The notes: generated from the letters alone by a model not told the origin. Shown: positions 45,828 to 57,123, numbered from the stretch's first letter. The stretch is DNA of 59,312 nt from Mailhella sp. (GCA_017408905.1 JAFQTU010000078.1:1-59312); one strand, 5' to 3'. Made by a program: numbers and translations.

Positions 45828-46838
45828 TTACAGCAGGCTTCCCTGCCCGCTGCCGCCGTACATCCTCTGCAAATGCTTGTAGGCCTTGGGGGTGGCTACG
45901 CGGCCGCGAGGCGTGCGATTGAGGAAGCCGCACTGGATGAGATAGGGCTCGTAGATATCCTCGATGGTGCGTATCTCTTCGGAGCAGGCCACGGCAAGGG
46001 TCTTCACGCCCACAGGGCCGCCGTTGAAATGGTCGATGAGCACAGTCAGGATCTTGCGGTCCATCTCGTCGAGCCCGGCCTCGTCCACATCAAGGCGCGA
46101 AAGGGCCGCCCGGGCCTGTTCGCCGTCCACCACGCCCTTGCCGTACACGGCGGCGAAGTCGCGCACGCGGCGCAGGAGGCGGTTGGCAATACGCGGCGTA
46201 CCGCGGGAACGGCGGCCTATCTCCAGCGCGCCCTCGTCCGTCACGTCCACGCCGAGGATACGGGCCGAACGCTTCACCACGCGGGCCAGCTCTTCAGGCG
46301 TGTAGAATTCCAGACGGTTCACGATGCCGAAGCGATCGCGCAAAGGCGAGGACAGAAGGCCGAGGCGGGTAGTCGCGCCCACGAGCGTGAAGGGCTCGAT
46401 GTCCAGCTTCACGGTGCGGGCCGCCGGGCCCTGCCCGATGATGAGGTCGAGCGTGAAGTCCTCCATAGCCGGATACAGCACTTCTTCCACGCTGATGGGC
46501 ATACGGTGTATCTCGTCCACGAAGAGGATATCGTGCCGGGAAAGGTTGGTGAGGATGGCCGCAAGGTCGCCGCTGCGCTCCAGCACCGGGCCGGAAGTGG
46601 TCACAAGGTTCACGCCGAGTTCGGCCGCCATGATGCGGGCCAGCGTAGTCTTGCCGAGGCCGGGATTGCCGTAGAACAGCACATGATCCATGGCCTGCCC
46701 GCGCTCCTTGGCGGCGTTCAGATAGACGCGCATATTGGCGCGAAGCTCTTCCTGACCGATGAAATCTTCGAGGCGCTGGGGGCGTATGGTCTCTTCCCCG
46801 CAGTCGGGAACCATGCTTTTAGGAACGAATTCTGCCAT
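45828..46838 (-). CDS. ruvB: Holliday junction branch-migration ATPase RuvB
   Basis: The 336-residue protein has Walker [16 protein letters not shown], Walker [11 protein letters not shown], sensor [19 protein letters not shown] and the C-terminal winged helix with [17 protein letters not shown]. It drives branch migration in recombination. Its start lies directly after the ruvA stop, so the pair is co-translated. No ruvC is present in this window. Confidence 0.97.
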   Translation of the reverse strand: MAEFVPKSMVPDCGEETIRPQRLEDFIGQEELRANMRVYLNAAKERGQAMDHVLFYGNPGLGKTTLARIMAAELGVNLVTTSGPVLERSGDLAAILTNLSRHDILFVDEIHRMPISVEEVLYPAMEDFTLDLIIGQGPAARTVKLDIEPFTLVGATTRLGLLSSPLRDRFGIVNRLEFYTPEELARVVKRSARILGVDVTDEGALEIGRRSRGTPRIANRLLRRVRDFAAVYGKGVVDGEQARAALSRLDVDEAGLDEMDRKILTVLIDHFNGGPVGVKTLAVACSEEIRTIEDIYEPYLIQCGFLNRTPRGRVATPKAYKHLQRMYGGSGQGSLL

Positions 46839-47453
46839 TTACATCTTTCCTTTGCCCACAGCCTTGAGCACGGCGCGCAGGGCTTCGCCCACGGAGAGGT
46901 CGGGGTCGGCGGCAAGGGCTTCTTTGAGAAGGGGGCCTGCCATGTCTTCATCATAGCCGAGGTTGGCAAGGCCGGTGAGGGCATCGCGGTACACGGTATT
47001 CGCCGGAGCGGAAGCGGACGGGGCCGAGAGCGACACCGGGCCGTCCCCGGGCTTGAGCTTGTATTTCAGCTCGAGGAATATCTGCTGGGCCGTTTTCTTG
47101 CCGATACCGGGCACACGGGTGAGGGCGTTGGCGTCGTCTTCCGCCACGATGCGGCGCAGGTCGTCGGGCCGGTACTGCGAAAGTATGGCAAGGGCTGTGC
47201 GCGCGCCCACGCGGTTGATGCCGCGGAGCAGGACAAAGGTCTGGCGCTCATCCCAAGTGGGGAAACCGAAAAGCTCCTGCGCGTCTTCCCGCACGATGAA
47301 GCTGGTGAAGAACGAGGCCATGCCGCCCTGCGCCGGGAGCGACGCAAGCGCGTGTTCGGGCAGGAAAATCTCGTAGCCCACACCGCCAGCCGTGACCAGC
47401 ACACAGCTAGTCTCGGCGCGTTCAAGAAGGCGTCCTTCGATATAGGCGAGCAT
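46839..47453 (-). CDS. ruvA: Holliday junction DNA helicase subunit RuvA
   Basis: The ATG at 47453 follows GGAGGTTCC and gives 204 residues. LAYIEGRLLERAETSCVLVTAGGVGYEIFLP is the OB-fold, and FVLLRGINRVGARTALAILS and VPGIGKKTAQQIFLELKYK are the two helix-hairpin-helix motifs. A linker and domain III follow. It targets RuvB to four-way junctions. Confidence 0.96.
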   Translation of the reverse strand: MLAYIEGRLLERAETSCVLVTAGGVGYEIFLPEHALASLPAQGGMASFFTSFIVREDAQELFGFPTWDERQTFVLLRGINRVGARTALAILSQYRPDDLRRIVAEDDANALTRVPGIGKKTAQQIFLELKYKLKPGDGPVSLSAPSASAPANTVYRDALTGLANLGYDEDMAGPLLKEALAADPDLSVGEALRAVLKAVGKGKM

Positions 47454-47665
47454 GGAACCTCCGGCGTTTCGCGTAAAAATCACACAACCATGCGTAATAA
47501 AAGTACATTATCCAACTGTTTAAGTTACTTGATTTGCGGCGGAAAATCAAGGAGCAATGGCGCATGCCACACGAGGCGGGCTTTCCGGCTATTCTCTTAT
47601 TGAGAATGATTGCAAAAAAATGACTTGCGACCTATATAAAGGGCAGGCACATAAGGAGTGTTCGC

Positions 47666-48064
47666 ATGGCAGAGAATTTCCTGCATTTCATGGCCTCGCA
47701 GGCCGAAAGGCGCATAGCGCAGGCCCAGAAGGAAGGCGCGTTCGAGCACCTTCCCGGAGAAGGCAGGCCCCTCGACATGGAGGACGACAGCCATGTGCCG
47801 CCCGAACTGCGCATGGCCTTCAAAGTGCTGAAGAACGCAGGCTACGTGCCGCCCGAGATAGCCGACCGCAAGGAGGTCAGCACCATACTTGACCTTCTGG
47901 AACACTGCGAGGACGGCGCGGAAAAGGTGCGGCAGATGCAGAAGCTCGACGTCATCCTCATGCGCATGAACAGCCGCCGCGAACGCTCCGTGGCCCTTAC
48001 CGAACACGACCCGTATTACGAAAACGTGGTGCGGCGCATAAGCCTTTTGAAAAAACTCCCCTGA
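47666..48064 (+). CDS. DUF1992 (DnaJ-homologue subfamily C-like) protein
   Basis: The 132-residue protein matches the DUF1992 family: [32 protein letters not shown] near the N-terminus and [18 protein letters not shown] after it. The family is found in bacteria and eukaryotes (DNAJC28 region) without a settled function. ATAAGGAGTGTTCGC precedes the ATG. It lies 41 nt before uvrA and may be co-transcribed. Confidence 0.88.
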   Translation: MAENFLHFMASQAERRIAQAQKEGAFEHLPGEGRPLDMEDDSHVPPELRMAFKVLKNAGYVPPEIADRKEVSTILDLLEHCEDGAEKVRQMQKLDVILMRMNSRRERSVALTEHDPYYENVVRRISLLKKLP

Positions 48065-48105
48065 AAGATAACGCGGCCCCCTTCCCCGCCGCCAAAGGAA
48101 AAGCC

Positions 48106-51024
48106 ATGCTCCCTAAGAACGAATCGGGCCCCTGCATACGCATCGAAGGCGCCCGCCAGCATAATCTCAAGAACGTCAGCGTCGATATCCCGCGCGACAA
48201 GCTCGTGGTGGTCTGCGGGCCTTCGGGCTCGGGCAAGTCCACGCTGGCTTTCGACATCGTTTACGCCGAGGGCCAGCGCCGCTACGTGGAATCGCTTTCC
48301 ACCTACGCGCGTATGTTCCTCCCCAAGATGGACAAGCCGCTCGTGGACAAGATCGAGGGCCTGTCCCCCGCTATCTCTCTTGAACAGCAGACCACGGCGC
48401 ATAACCCGCGTTCCACCGTGGGCACGGTGACGGAGATCTACGACTTCCTGCGCGTGTTCTTCGCACGGCTGGGCAAGGTCTATTGCCCGCACTGCGGCGC
48501 GCCCATCGAAGCCCGCGCCTCGGACGAGATCATCGCGGACATCATGGCCATGCCCGAAGGTTCGCGCGTCATCCTGCTCGCGCCGCTCGTGGAAATGCAG
48601 AAGGGCACACACGCCGACCGCTTCAAGAAGCTCAAGGCCGAAGGCTTCGTGCGCGTGCGCGTGGCCACGCTGGGCGAAGAGGCGCAGATATGGAACCTCG
48701 ACGAAGTTCCCGCGCTGGACAAGAACAAGAAGCACACCATCGACCTCGTGGTGGACCGCCTTGTCATCAAGGACGATATGCGCACCCGCCTTGCGGACTC
48801 CGTGGAACTGGCGCTCCGCTACGGTTCGGGCCGCGTCATCGTGAACCAGCCTTCCGGCGAGAACGCGGGCGACGTAGTGCACTCCACGGACTCCGTGTGC
48901 GGCAAGTGCAAGGTAAGCGCCCCCGTGCCTTCGCCCCAGCTCTTCTCCTTCAACAGCCCGCAGGGCGCCTGCCCCCAGTGCCTCGGCATCGGCACGGTAG
49001 TGGCCTTCGACGAAGGGCTCATCGCGCCGGACGAAACACTTTCGCTCAAGAAGGGCGCCCTCGCCCCCTTCGCCTCGCCGTACTTCATGGCCAAGGTGGG
49101 CAAGGCTATGGAAGCCCTGTGCGAACGGCAGGGCGTCACTATGGACACGCCGCTCCAGGACTTCCCCGCCAAGGCCCGCAAAGCCCTGTTCTACGGTGAG
49201 CCCGGCGGTGCGACCCGGACGGGAAGCCTGCGCCGCAACTACATGGGTGGCACGTCCCTTTCCCGCGAGGGCGGCGAGGAAGCGCTTTCCACGGCGCACT
49301 GGCCCGGCGTGATGTACCTGCTGGAACAGCGCATGAAGCGCGGCGACCAGTGGAGCGACATCCTCAGCCGCTTCAGCTACGAGGTGCAGTGCCCGGCCTG
49401 CCACGGTACGCGCCTGCGCAAGGAAGCCCTCTCCGTGCGCGTCAACGGCCTGAACATCGAAGAATTCTGCGATCTTTCCATCGAACGCGCCCTTGCGTGG
49501 ATAAAGGAGCTCGAATTCAAGGGCCGCCACGCCCTCATCGCAGAGCCGCTCATCAAGGAGCTGACCTTCCGCCTTGGCTTCATGGTCAACGTGGGGCTGG
49601 AATACCTCACGCTGGGCCGCGCCATGGCCACGCTTTCGGGCGGCGAAGCCCAGCGCATACGCCTTGCCTCCCAGCTCGGTTCCGGCCTCGTGGGCGTGAC
49701 CTACGTGCTGGACGAACCGTCCATCGGTCTGCACCCCCGCGACAACGAAAGGCTCATCCGCACCCTGCGCTCTCTCCAGCAGAGGGGCAATACCGTGCTC
49801 GTGGTGGAACACGACGAGGCTACCATCTGCGAGGCCGACACCGTGCTCGAAATGGGCCCGGGCTCCGGCTCGCAGGGCGGCGAACTGGTCTTCGCCGGGG
49901 GCGTGAAGGAACTCCTGCGCGATTCCGATTCCCTTACGGCCCGCTACCTGCGCGGCGACCTCAAGATACCTGTTCCCGAACAGCGCCGCCGTTCCGACAA
50001 ATTCCTCACCCTGCGCGGCGTGAGCACCAATAACCTGAAGGGCATCGACTGCCCCATCCCGCTGGGCACGCTCACCTGCGTGACCGGCGTATCCGGCTCG
50101 GGCAAAAGCTCGCTGGTCATCGACACCCTGTACCGGCGCGTTGCGCGCCACTGCGGCCTGCGCACCGAACAGCCCGGCCCTATGCGCGGCATCGAAGGGC
50201 TGGAGAACATCGAGCGCATCGTATCCATCGACCAGACGCCCATCGGCCGCACTCCCCGCTCGAACCCCGCCACCTACACCAAGGTCTTCGACGATATCCG
50301 CAAGATCTTCGCCATGACGCCGGACGCAAGGAAGCGCGGCTACACGGCCAGCCGCTTCAGCTTCAACGTCTCCGGCGGCCGCTGCGAGACCTGCAAGGGC
50401 GACGGGCAGATACGCGTGGAAATGCACTTCCTGCCGGACATTTTCGTAACCTGCGACCTGTGCAAGGGCCGCCGCTTCAACCGCGAAACGCTGGAAGTGC
50501 GCTACAAGGACCTGAATATCTCGGAAGTGCTGGACCTCACCGTGCACGAGGCGCGCGAATTCTTCTCCAGCTATCCGGCCCTTGAGCGCCGCCTGAGCGT
50601 GCTGGAAGACGTGGGCCTCGGCTACATACGCCTTGGTCAGGCCGCCACCACCCTTTCCGGCGGCGAAGCCCAGCGCATCAAGATTTCCCGCGAACTCGGC
50701 AAGAAATCCCTGCCCAAGACGCTGTACATCCTCGACGAGCCGACCACCGGCCTGCATATGCACGAGGTAGGCAAGCTCATCACCGTCCTGCATCACCTTG
50801 TGGAACGCGGGGCTACCGTGGTGGTCATCGAGCATAACACCGATGTCATCATGGCGGCGGACCATGTCATCGACCTTGGCCCGGGCGGCGGCGAGAACGG
50901 CGGCAATATCATAGCCTCCGGCACGCCCGAAGAGCTCATGGCCGACCCGGCCTCCGTCACCGGCCAGTTCCTTGCCGAGGAACGCCAGAAGCGCCGCGCC
51001 TTCATCGAACAGATAACGAAATAA
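48106..51024 (+). CDS. uvrA: Excinuclease ABC subunit A
   Basis: The 972-residue protein has two ABC modules: Walker [10 protein letters not shown] and GVSGSGKSS, signatures [16 protein letters not shown] and [16 protein letters not shown]. Zinc modules appear as CPHCGAPI...CPQC, CPACHG and CETCKGDG...CDLCKG. It finds bulky lesions with UvrB. The slight excess over 940 residues lies in loops. AAAGGAAAAGCC precedes the ATG. Confidence 0.98.
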   Translation: MLPKNESGPCIRIEGARQHNLKNVSVDIPRDKLVVVCGPSGSGKSTLAFDIVYAEGQRRYVESLSTYARMFLPKMDKPLVDKIEGLSPAISLEQQTTAHNPRSTVGTVTEIYDFLRVFFARLGKVYCPHCGAPIEARASDEIIADIMAMPEGSRVILLAPLVEMQKGTHADRFKKLKAEGFVRVRVATLGEEAQIWNLDEVPALDKNKKHTIDLVVDRLVIKDDMRTRLADSVELALRYGSGRVIVNQPSGENAGDVVHSTDSVCGKCKVSAPVPSPQLFSFNSPQGACPQCLGIGTVVAFDEGLIAPDETLSLKKGALAPFASPYFMAKVGKAMEALCERQGVTMDTPLQDFPAKARKALFYGEPGGATRTGSLRRNYMGGTSLSREGGEEALSTAHWPGVMYLLEQRMKRGDQWSDILSRFSYEVQCPACHGTRLRKEALSVRVNGLNIEEFCDLSIERALAWIKELEFKGRHALIAEPLIKELTFRLGFMVNVGLEYLTLGRAMATLSGGEAQRIRLASQLGSGLVGVTYVLDEPSIGLHPRDNERLIRTLRSLQQRGNTVLVVEHDEATICEADTVLEMGPGSGSQGGELVFAGGVKELLRDSDSLTARYLRGDLKIPVPEQRRRSDKFLTLRGVSTNNLKGIDCPIPLGTLTCVTGVSGSGKSSLVIDTLYRRVARHCGLRTEQPGPMRGIEGLENIERIVSIDQTPIGRTPRSNPATYTKVFDDIRKIFAMTPDARKRGYTASRFSFNVSGGRCETCKGDGQIRVEMHFLPDIFVTCDLCKGRRFNRETLEVRYKDLNISEVLDLTVHEAREFFSSYPALERRLSVLEDVGLGYIRLGQAATTLSGGEAQRIKISRELGKKSLPKTLYILDEPTTGLHMHEVGKLITVLHHLVERGATVVVIEHNTDVIMAADHVIDLGPGGGENGGNIIASGTPEELMADPASVTGQFLAEERQKRRAFIEQITK

Positions 51025-51033
51025 GGAGCATCC

Positions 51034-52572
51034 ATGAAACGAATGCCCCTCCTTCCCGCCCTGCTCTTCTGCATTACGCTGGCCGTGCAGGCCGAAGCCC
51101 GGCCCGTGGCCGCCACGCTCTACCCTGCCGGGGCCCTGATAACGGAAGAAACGGAAGCCGTGCCCGCCGAAGGGCGCATCGTCCTCCAGCTCCCTGCCGG
51201 GGCGGATGCAGGTTCGCTGTCCGTGTCCCTTTCCCGGGGCGGCGTACTGAACCGCACGCTCACGCTCCTTCCCGGACAGCCCGCACCTGCGGTGAAAGCC
51301 CTGCGGAAGGAAGCGGACGCACTGCGCGACTCCATAAGCCTGAAATCCAGCGAACTCGCCAGCGTTTCGGCCATGCGCTCTTTCTGGAGCCAGCCGCCTT
51401 ACAGCCTTTCCGCCCCTTCGCTGGAAATGCTGAACGGCCTCATGGAAAAGCTCTCTCAGGACAGCGCACAGCAGATGGCGTCCATCTCTAAGAAGGAAGC
51501 CGCCCTCCGTGCCGAGATACGCGAGCTGGAACGCAGGGTCTCTGCTCTCGACGCCCGCATCCGCGCCCTCGGCAGTCAGAACGCCGATGTGAACCAGTGC
51601 GTGCTCAGTGTGGACGGCACTGGTTCCGGCCCTGTGACCGTGCGCTGGTCCTACTGGCTGGAAGGGGCGCGCTGGACGCCGCAGTATCGCGTGGCCGCCG
51701 ATTCTGCCACCGGGCAGATACGCCTCTGTATGCAGGCCGCACTCTCGCAGGAAAGCGGCATGGACTGGAACGGCGTGGAGCTCACGCTGGCCTCGTCCAA
51801 CCGCCTGTACAGCGTGAACCCGCCTGCCCTGCGGAACTGGGTGATAGGCCAGAACAGCTACGACGCCGCACCCCGCGTCATGCTGGCCAAGGCCGCGCCC
51901 CGCGCCAATGCCGAAGCCGCCCTGACCTCCTCTGCCGACGAGGCCGGGCTCACATGGGCACTGGGCCGCATGGACCTTCCCGCTTCCTCCACCGTGACGC
52001 GCCTTGTGGGCCTGCATGAGCTGGAAGCGACCTTCTCCCGCCTCCTCCGCCCGCGCCAGAGCGAAGACGTGTGGATGTACGCCGCCCTCGATGCCGAGAC
52101 CCTTGCGAAAAAGCCCGCCCTGCTCCTGCCTGCCGGGCAGGCCTCCTTCCTTGTGGACGGCCGCGAGACCGCGCGCGGCCCGTTCAGCTTCGGCCCTTCC
52201 AGCCGGGAGATATTCTTCGGCATCGACCAGCTCATGAAGGCCGATGTGAACGAGATTTCCGCCAGCCCGGACAGTGCCCCGCCCGCCTTCTTCGGCGGCG
52301 AGGAGTCCGCCTCTTCCCGCGTGGAGCAGTGGAGCTGGGCCACCGTCATTTCCAACGGGCACGACAAGGCCGTGAGCCTGCGCGTGGAAGAAGCCGCGCC
52401 CATAGCCCGCGATGCCGAGGTGAAGATACGCGTTTCCACCTCGCCCACGGCAAGGCTGGAATCCGAGAAATCCCGCTGCGTATGGGAGCTTTCCCTGCCC
52501 GCCCGGGAAAAGGCCGAAGTCCGCTACGAAGTGAAGGCCGTCATCCCCGAAAAGGCATGGAAGAAGCAATAG
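51034..52572 (+). CDS. Exported DUF4139-domain protein
   Basis: The 512-residue protein has a signal peptide (LPALLFCITLAVQAEA), a short N-terminal beta part (VAATLYPAGALITEE), a coiled coil at about residues 85-185, and a DUF4139 beta-rich body (VRWSYWLEGARWTPQYRVAADSATG, the C-terminal RCVWELSLPAREKAEVRYEVKAV). DUF4139 proteins are often annotated as mucoidy-inhibitor-like; the function is not established. It starts 9 nt after uvrA and has its own terminator. Confidence 0.85.
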   Translation: MKRMPLLPALLFCITLAVQAEARPVAATLYPAGALITEETEAVPAEGRIVLQLPAGADAGSLSVSLSRGGVLNRTLTLLPGQPAPAVKALRKEADALRDSISLKSSELASVSAMRSFWSQPPYSLSAPSLEMLNGLMEKLSQDSAQQMASISKKEAALRAEIRELERRVSALDARIRALGSQNADVNQCVLSVDGTGSGPVTVRWSYWLEGARWTPQYRVAADSATGQIRLCMQAALSQESGMDWNGVELTLASSNRLYSVNPPALRNWVIGQNSYDAAPRVMLAKAAPRANAEAALTSSADEAGLTWALGRMDLPASSTVTRLVGLHELEATFSRLLRPRQSEDVWMYAALDAETLAKKPALLLPAGQASFLVDGRETARGPFSFGPSSREIFFGIDQLMKADVNEISASPDSAPPAFFGGEESASSRVEQWSWATVISNGHDKAVSLRVEEAAPIARDAEVKIRVSTSPTARLESEKSRCVWELSLPAREKAEVRYEVKAVIPEKAWKKQ

Positions 52573-52581
52573 CTGAACCGC

Positions 52582-52617
52582 AAAGAGCTGGAGCCTCGCG
52601 CCCGGCTCTTTTTCTTT
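52582..52617 (+). terminator. Terminator after uvrA-DUF4139
   Basis: AAAGAGC (52582-52588) pairs with GCTCTTT (52605-52611), followed by TTCTTTT. Confidence 0.75.
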
Positions 52618-52749
52618 TGGAGGGCAGAACCCTTGCGCGTTCCCCGCAGGGATAAGGATTGACAAGTCTTTTCCCGGAAGCGTATCCTTCTTTGGTTATG
52701 CTGTCTGCGGGTATGCCCGCTCCTTCTTTCCTCTTAATTCCTCACAGCT

Positions 52750-53955
52750 ATGAAACAGACTCTAGGCATACGCTTCAGCAAATACGGGCAGGTGCTCGCC
52801 TGCCTTTGTGAAGCCGAAGACGACGCCCCCCTCTCCGCGGGCGAATACGCCCTTGTCTCCACCGAGCAGGGCCTGCACTGCGGCAAGGTCGCATGGCAGC
52901 GCCCGTGGCAGGAAGACATGGAAGCCGCCCTCAAGGCCGCCAATGCCGCCATACGCCGCATGGGCAGCAACCTCGACTCCGACGACAGCGGCGAAGACGG
53001 CGCAGAGAACAGCGCCCCCATGCCCACGGCCCGCCGCGCCACCAGCGAAGAGCGCATGGCCGCCGACGGGAACGACCTGCTTTCCCGCGAAGCCTACGAC
53101 TTCTGCCGCCACTGCATCGGGGAACGCGGGCTCGACATGAAGCTCGTGGACGTGGAAGTGCTGTTCGACCGCAGCAAGATGATCTTCTACTTCACCGCGC
53201 CCACGCGCATCGACTTCCGCGACCTCGTGAAAGACCTTGTGCGCCAGTACCGCACCCGCATCGAACTGCGCCAGATAGGCGTGCGCCACGAAACGCAGAT
53301 GCTCGGCGCGCTGGGCAACTGCGGCATGGTGTGCTGCTGCCGCCGCTACCTGCACAAATTCGCGCCCGTGACCATCAAGATGGCCAAGGAGCAGAACCTC
53401 TTCCTGAACCCGGCCAAGATCTCCGGCATCTGCGGCCGCCTGCTCTGCTGCCTGAGCTACGAGCAGGAAAACTACGATTCCTTCCACAGAAGCTGCCCCA
53501 AGCTGGGCAAGCGCTACCAGACCACGGACGGGCCCATGCGCGTCCTGCGCAGCAATATGTTCCGCAATTCCGTGGTGGTCCTGCCTGACGGCGGGCAGGA
53601 ACTGGAAATGACGCTGGAAGAATGGCAGGCCCTGAAGCCCAGCCGCACCGAAACGCCCCCCGCCGCCCAGGTCAAGGAGCAGAAGCCCCAGCAGAACAGC
53701 ATGATGGTGGTTTCCGCCGCGCCCGAGACCCTTGACGACGTGCTTGCCGAACTTGCCGCCATCGAACCCGAGGTGGAGGCCGCCCCCGCGCCTTCCCGCG
53801 AGGTGGCCATGCTGGATTCCGAAGAGGCCCAGCATAAGAAGAAGCCCCGCCATCACCATAACCCCGACCATGACAAGAGCCGCCGCCCCCGCACCGGCCG
53901 CGACAAAGGCCGCCATCTGGCCGACATCGCCGCCGCCGAGGACAGTGAACGATAA
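52750..53955 (+). CDS. PSP1-domain protein, RicT/YaaT family
   Basis: The 401-residue protein has the PSP1 domain with FDRSKMIFYFTAPTRIDFRDLVKDL and the highly conserved cysteine block GNCGMVCCCRRYLHKF...GICGRLLCCLSYE. These Cys can bind iron-sulfur clusters, as in the Bacillus Ric complex that guides RNA decay. The last 95 residues are low-complexity and rich in Glu, Lys, Arg and His. PSP1 genes beside metG recur in delta-proteobacteria. It ends 13 nt before metG. Confidence 0.9.
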   Translation: MKQTLGIRFSKYGQVLACLCEAEDDAPLSAGEYALVSTEQGLHCGKVAWQRPWQEDMEAALKAANAAIRRMGSNLDSDDSGEDGAENSAPMPTARRATSEERMAADGNDLLSREAYDFCRHCIGERGLDMKLVDVEVLFDRSKMIFYFTAPTRIDFRDLVKDLVRQYRTRIELRQIGVRHETQMLGALGNCGMVCCCRRYLHKFAPVTIKMAKEQNLFLNPAKISGICGRLLCCLSYEQENYDSFHRSCPKLGKRYQTTDGPMRVLRSNMFRNSVVVLPDGGQELEMTLEEWQALKPSRTETPPAAQVKEQKPQQNSMMVVSAAPETLDDVLAELAAIEPEVEAAPAPSREVAMLDSEEAQHKKKPRHHHNPDHDKSRRPRTGRDKGRHLADIAAAEDSER

Positions 53956-53968
53956 ACAGGAGCGCCCC

Positions 53969-55933
53969 GTGAAAAGCTACTACATCACTACGCCCATCTA
54001 CTATGTCAACGCACGCCCCCATCTGGGCCATGCGTATTCCACCATCGTGGCCGACACCCTGAAGCGCTTCCACCGTATGCTCGGCGAAGACGCCCGTATG
54101 CAGACCGGCACCGATGAACACGGCGACAAGATCGTGAAGGCCGCCGACGCCGCAGGCCAGACCCCGCAGGAATTCGTGGACGGCATCTCCAGCCTGTTCC
54201 GCAATCTCTGGCCCCAGCTCAATATCGAGAACGACGGCTTCATCCGCACCACCGACCCCGAACATAAGAAGGCCGTGCAGGTCCTGCTCCAGCGCCTCTA
54301 CGACAAGGGCGACATCTACTACGGCGAATACGGCGGCCACTACTGCTACGGCTGTGAGCGCTTCTATACCGAAAAGGAACTGGAAGACGGCCTCTGCCCC
54401 CAGCATCAGACCAAGCCGGAATATATCAGCGAGAAGAACTACTTCTTCAAGATGTCCAAGTATCAGGAACAGCTCAAGCAGCATATCCTCGACAACCCGG
54501 ACTTCATCCGCCCCGAACGCTACCGCAACGAAGTGCTTGCCATGCTCGAAGGCGGCGTTCTGGAAGACCTGTGCATCTCCCGCCCCAAGAGCCGCCTCAC
54601 CTGGGGCATCGAACTCCCCTTCGACAAGGACTACGTGAGCTACGTGTGGTTCGACGCCCTTGCCAACTACATCACCGCGCTCGACTGGCCCAATAACGAG
54701 AACGACGCCGCAGGCAAGTTCCAGCAGTACTGGCCCGGCGAACACCTTGTGGCCAAGGATATCCTCAAGCCCCACGGCATCTTCTGGCCCACCATGCTCA
54801 TGGCCGCCGGCATCCCGCTGTACAAGCACCTCAACGTGCACGGCTACTGGCTGGTGAAGGACACCAAGATGTCCAAGTCCCTCGGCAACGTGGTCGATCC
54901 GCTGAAGGCCGCCGAACACTTCGGCCTCGACGCCTTCCGCTACTTCCTCATCCGCGAGATGAACTTCGGTTCGGACGCCTCCTACTCCGCCGAGGCCATC
55001 ACCACCCGCGTGAACGCCGACCTTGCCAACGACCTTGGCAACCTGTTCAGCCGCGTGCTCTCCATGAACGCCAAGTACTTCGGCTCCAAAGTCCCGGCCC
55101 TCGGCGAGCCCCTCGAAGCCGACGACATCCTCTGCGAGACCACGGACAACGGCGCGCAGAACTTCGTCCAGCTCTTCGGTGAGATGCGCTTCTCGCAGGC
55201 CCTCGAAGCCCTTTGGGTCCCTGTGCGCGCCATGAACAAGTATGTGGACGAACAGGCCCCGTGGACCCTTGCCAAGAACGGCGAGACTGAGCGCCTCGGC
55301 ACGGTCATCCGCACCCTGCTCGAAAATATGTACAAGGTCTGCTACCTGCTCTGGCCCATCATGCCCAATTCCTCGGCCACTATGCAGGCCCAGCTCGGCC
55401 GCCCGCAGGGCGAACTCTCCGAAGCCGCCCTCAAGGACGTGATCAACTACCGTATGCATCTGCGCACCGGGCTCGAGATCGCTTCCGCCTCCAACCTCTT
55501 CCCCCGCCTCGAAATGCCCAAGGAAGAAGAGGCTCCCAAGCCCAAGAAGGAAAAGAAGGCCAAGGAAGCCCCCAAGCAGGAAGCTCCCGCCGCTCCCGCT
55601 GAAGGTGCCAAGCCCTTCATCGAGTTCGCGGACTTCCAGAAGCTCGACCTGCGCGTGGGCACTATTCTTGCCGCCGAACAGCACCCCAACGCCGACAAGC
55701 TCCTGCGCTTCGACGTTGACCTTGGCGAGGAAAAGCCCCGCCAGATCTGCTCCGGCATCGCCGCCCACTTCAAGCCCGAAGACCTTGTGGGCGCGAAGGT
55801 GGTGGTCGTGGCCAACCTGCCTCCCCGCAAGCTGCGCGGCCTTGAATCGCAGGGTATGATCCTCACCGCCGAATTCGGCGACAAGCTCACCCTGCTCACG
55901 GCCGACGCCCCCAGCGGCTCCACCATCGCGTAA
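53969..55933 (+). CDS. metG: Methionyl-tRNA synthetase
   Basis: I use the GTG at 53969, after AACAGGAGCGCCCC; no ATG fits the conserved YYITTPIYYVNARPHLGHAYS start. The protein has 654 residues. HLGH is the HIGH motif, CYGC...CPQH is a zinc knuckle in which a His replaces one Cys, and KMSKSLGN is the second signature. A Lys/Glu/Pro-rich linker joins a C-terminal tRNA-binding domain (ADFQKLDLRVGTILAAEQHP). The strong terminator at 55953 follows. Confidence 0.97.
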   Translation: MKSYYITTPIYYVNARPHLGHAYSTIVADTLKRFHRMLGEDARMQTGTDEHGDKIVKAADAAGQTPQEFVDGISSLFRNLWPQLNIENDGFIRTTDPEHKKAVQVLLQRLYDKGDIYYGEYGGHYCYGCERFYTEKELEDGLCPQHQTKPEYISEKNYFFKMSKYQEQLKQHILDNPDFIRPERYRNEVLAMLEGGVLEDLCISRPKSRLTWGIELPFDKDYVSYVWFDALANYITALDWPNNENDAAGKFQQYWPGEHLVAKDILKPHGIFWPTMLMAAGIPLYKHLNVHGYWLVKDTKMSKSLGNVVDPLKAAEHFGLDAFRYFLIREMNFGSDASYSAEAITTRVNADLANDLGNLFSRVLSMNAKYFGSKVPALGEPLEADDILCETTDNGAQNFVQLFGEMRFSQALEALWVPVRAMNKYVDEQAPWTLAKNGETERLGTVIRTLLENMYKVCYLLWPIMPNSSATMQAQLGRPQGELSEAALKDVINYRMHLRTGLEIASASNLFPRLEMPKEEEAPKPKKEKKAKEAPKQEAPAAPAEGAKPFIEFADFQKLDLRVGTILAAEQHPNADKLLRFDVDLGEEKPRQICSGIAAHFKPEDLVGAKVVVVANLPPRKLRGLESQGMILTAEFGDKLTLLTADAPSGSTIA

Positions 55934-55952
55934 GCGGATGTTCCAAGAATGA

Positions 55953-55988
55953 AAAACGGCTCGTCTCTTCGGAGGCGGGCCGTTTTTT
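55953..55988 (+). terminator. Terminator of metG
   Basis: AAAACGGC (55953-55960) pairs with GCCGTTTT (55979-55986), with CTC-TTCG-GAG at the top and TTTTTTC after it. Confidence 0.85.
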
Positions 55989-56063
55989 CTTCGACGTTCT
56001 TGACTTAAGGCAATATTTGTATAAATTGCCAAATAACAAAAAGTCGCAAAAGGAGTTTATGCC

Positions 56064-57116
56064 ATGCCGAAGGAACTCTTCTTCCGCCTCGCAAAAGCCC
56101 TTGCCGCCTTTGCCCTCTGGCTGGGGGCGTACCTTTCCATCGCCCCGCTGGCACACTGGCTGACCTACGGGCTTTTCGGCTTCGGGCAAGAATCCCCGCT
56201 CGGCCATGCCGTGGAGTTTTTCCTTTACGATACGCCGAAGATACTGCTTCTGCTCGTGCTCATGGTCTATGCCATCGGCTGGATGCGGGCGGGACTGGAT
56301 ACCGACCGCGTGCGGGAATACCTGAAGGGCAAGGGGCGCGGCATAGGCTACGCGCTGGGGGCGCTCTTCGGAGCTGTCACGCCGTTCTGCTCCTGTTCCA
56401 GCGTGCCGCTGTTCATCGGCTTCACTACGGCGCGCATCCCGCTGGGCATCACCATGGCCTTCCTCATCACCTCCCCGCTCATCAACGAAGTGGCCGTGGT
56501 CCTGCTCTGGGGACTGCTGGGCTGGAAATTCACCTTCCTTTATGTGGGCGCAGGTCTGGCGGCTGGCATCCTCGGCGGCCTGCTCATGGACGCCTTGCGC
56601 GCCGAACGCTGGCTCCAGCCCTTCCTTCTGGAAGAAATGGCGCGCCCGGCCATGAGGATGCTGACGATGCAGGCAGGGCGCAGGCGCATCACGTTCGAGC
56701 ATCGCCACCGCTTCGCCCTTGGGGAAACACGCAATATCTTCCGGCGCGTATGGAAATGGGTCATCCTCGGTGTGGCACTGGGGGCGGGCCTGCACGGCTT
56801 CGTTCCGCAGGAATGGTTCGTGCAGAATCTCGGCACGGCACGCTGGTGGTCCGTCCCACTGGCCGTGGCTGTCGGCATACCGCTCTACACCAACGTGACG
56901 GGCATCGTCCCCGTCATGGAAAGCCTGCTCCTGAAGGGCCTGCCCCTCGGAACGACGCTGGCCTTCTGCATGAGCACCGTTGCCGCCAGCCTGCCCGAAC
57001 TGCTCATGCTCAAGCAGGTGATGCGCACCCCGCTCCTTGCGCTGTTCGCGGGCTTCCTGCTCGTGCTCTTCACGCTTCTGGGCTGGCTGTTCAACGCTCT
57101 GCCCCTGACGATATAA
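56064..57116 (+). CDS. Permease of the DUF318/ArsP-like family
   Basis: The 350-residue protein has about eight to ten membrane spans. The hallmark is AVTPFCSCSSVPLFIGF, with three close Cys that in relatives bind arsenic or related species; AFLITSPLINEVAVVLL and PLYTNVTGIVPVMESLL are the paired half-repeats. Related members export organoarsenicals or other soft anions. No ars gene is nearby, so the substrate is open. AAAAGGAGTTTATGCC precedes the ATG. Confidence 0.85.
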   Translation: MPKELFFRLAKALAAFALWLGAYLSIAPLAHWLTYGLFGFGQESPLGHAVEFFLYDTPKILLLLVLMVYAIGWMRAGLDTDRVREYLKGKGRGIGYALGALFGAVTPFCSCSSVPLFIGFTTARIPLGITMAFLITSPLINEVAVVLLWGLLGWKFTFLYVGAGLAAGILGGLLMDALRAERWLQPFLLEEMARPAMRMLTMQAGRRRITFEHRHRFALGETRNIFRRVWKWVILGVALGAGLHGFVPQEWFVQNLGTARWWSVPLAVAVGIPLYTNVTGIVPVMESLLLKGLPLGTTLAFCMSTVAASLPELLMLKQVMRTPLLALFAGFLLVLFTLLGWLFNALPLTI

Positions 57117-57123
57117 AAACTTG

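Noticed and set aside
48016..52665. Very long open frame on the minus strand opposite uvrA and its neighbour
   Set aside because: It is a mirror of GC-rich coding sequence, has no recognisable domain, and lies opposite strongly identified genes.
53672..56032. Long minus-strand frame opposite metG
   Set aside because: Composition is Val/Gly/His/Glu-rich with no domain, as expected for a shadow of metG and ricT.
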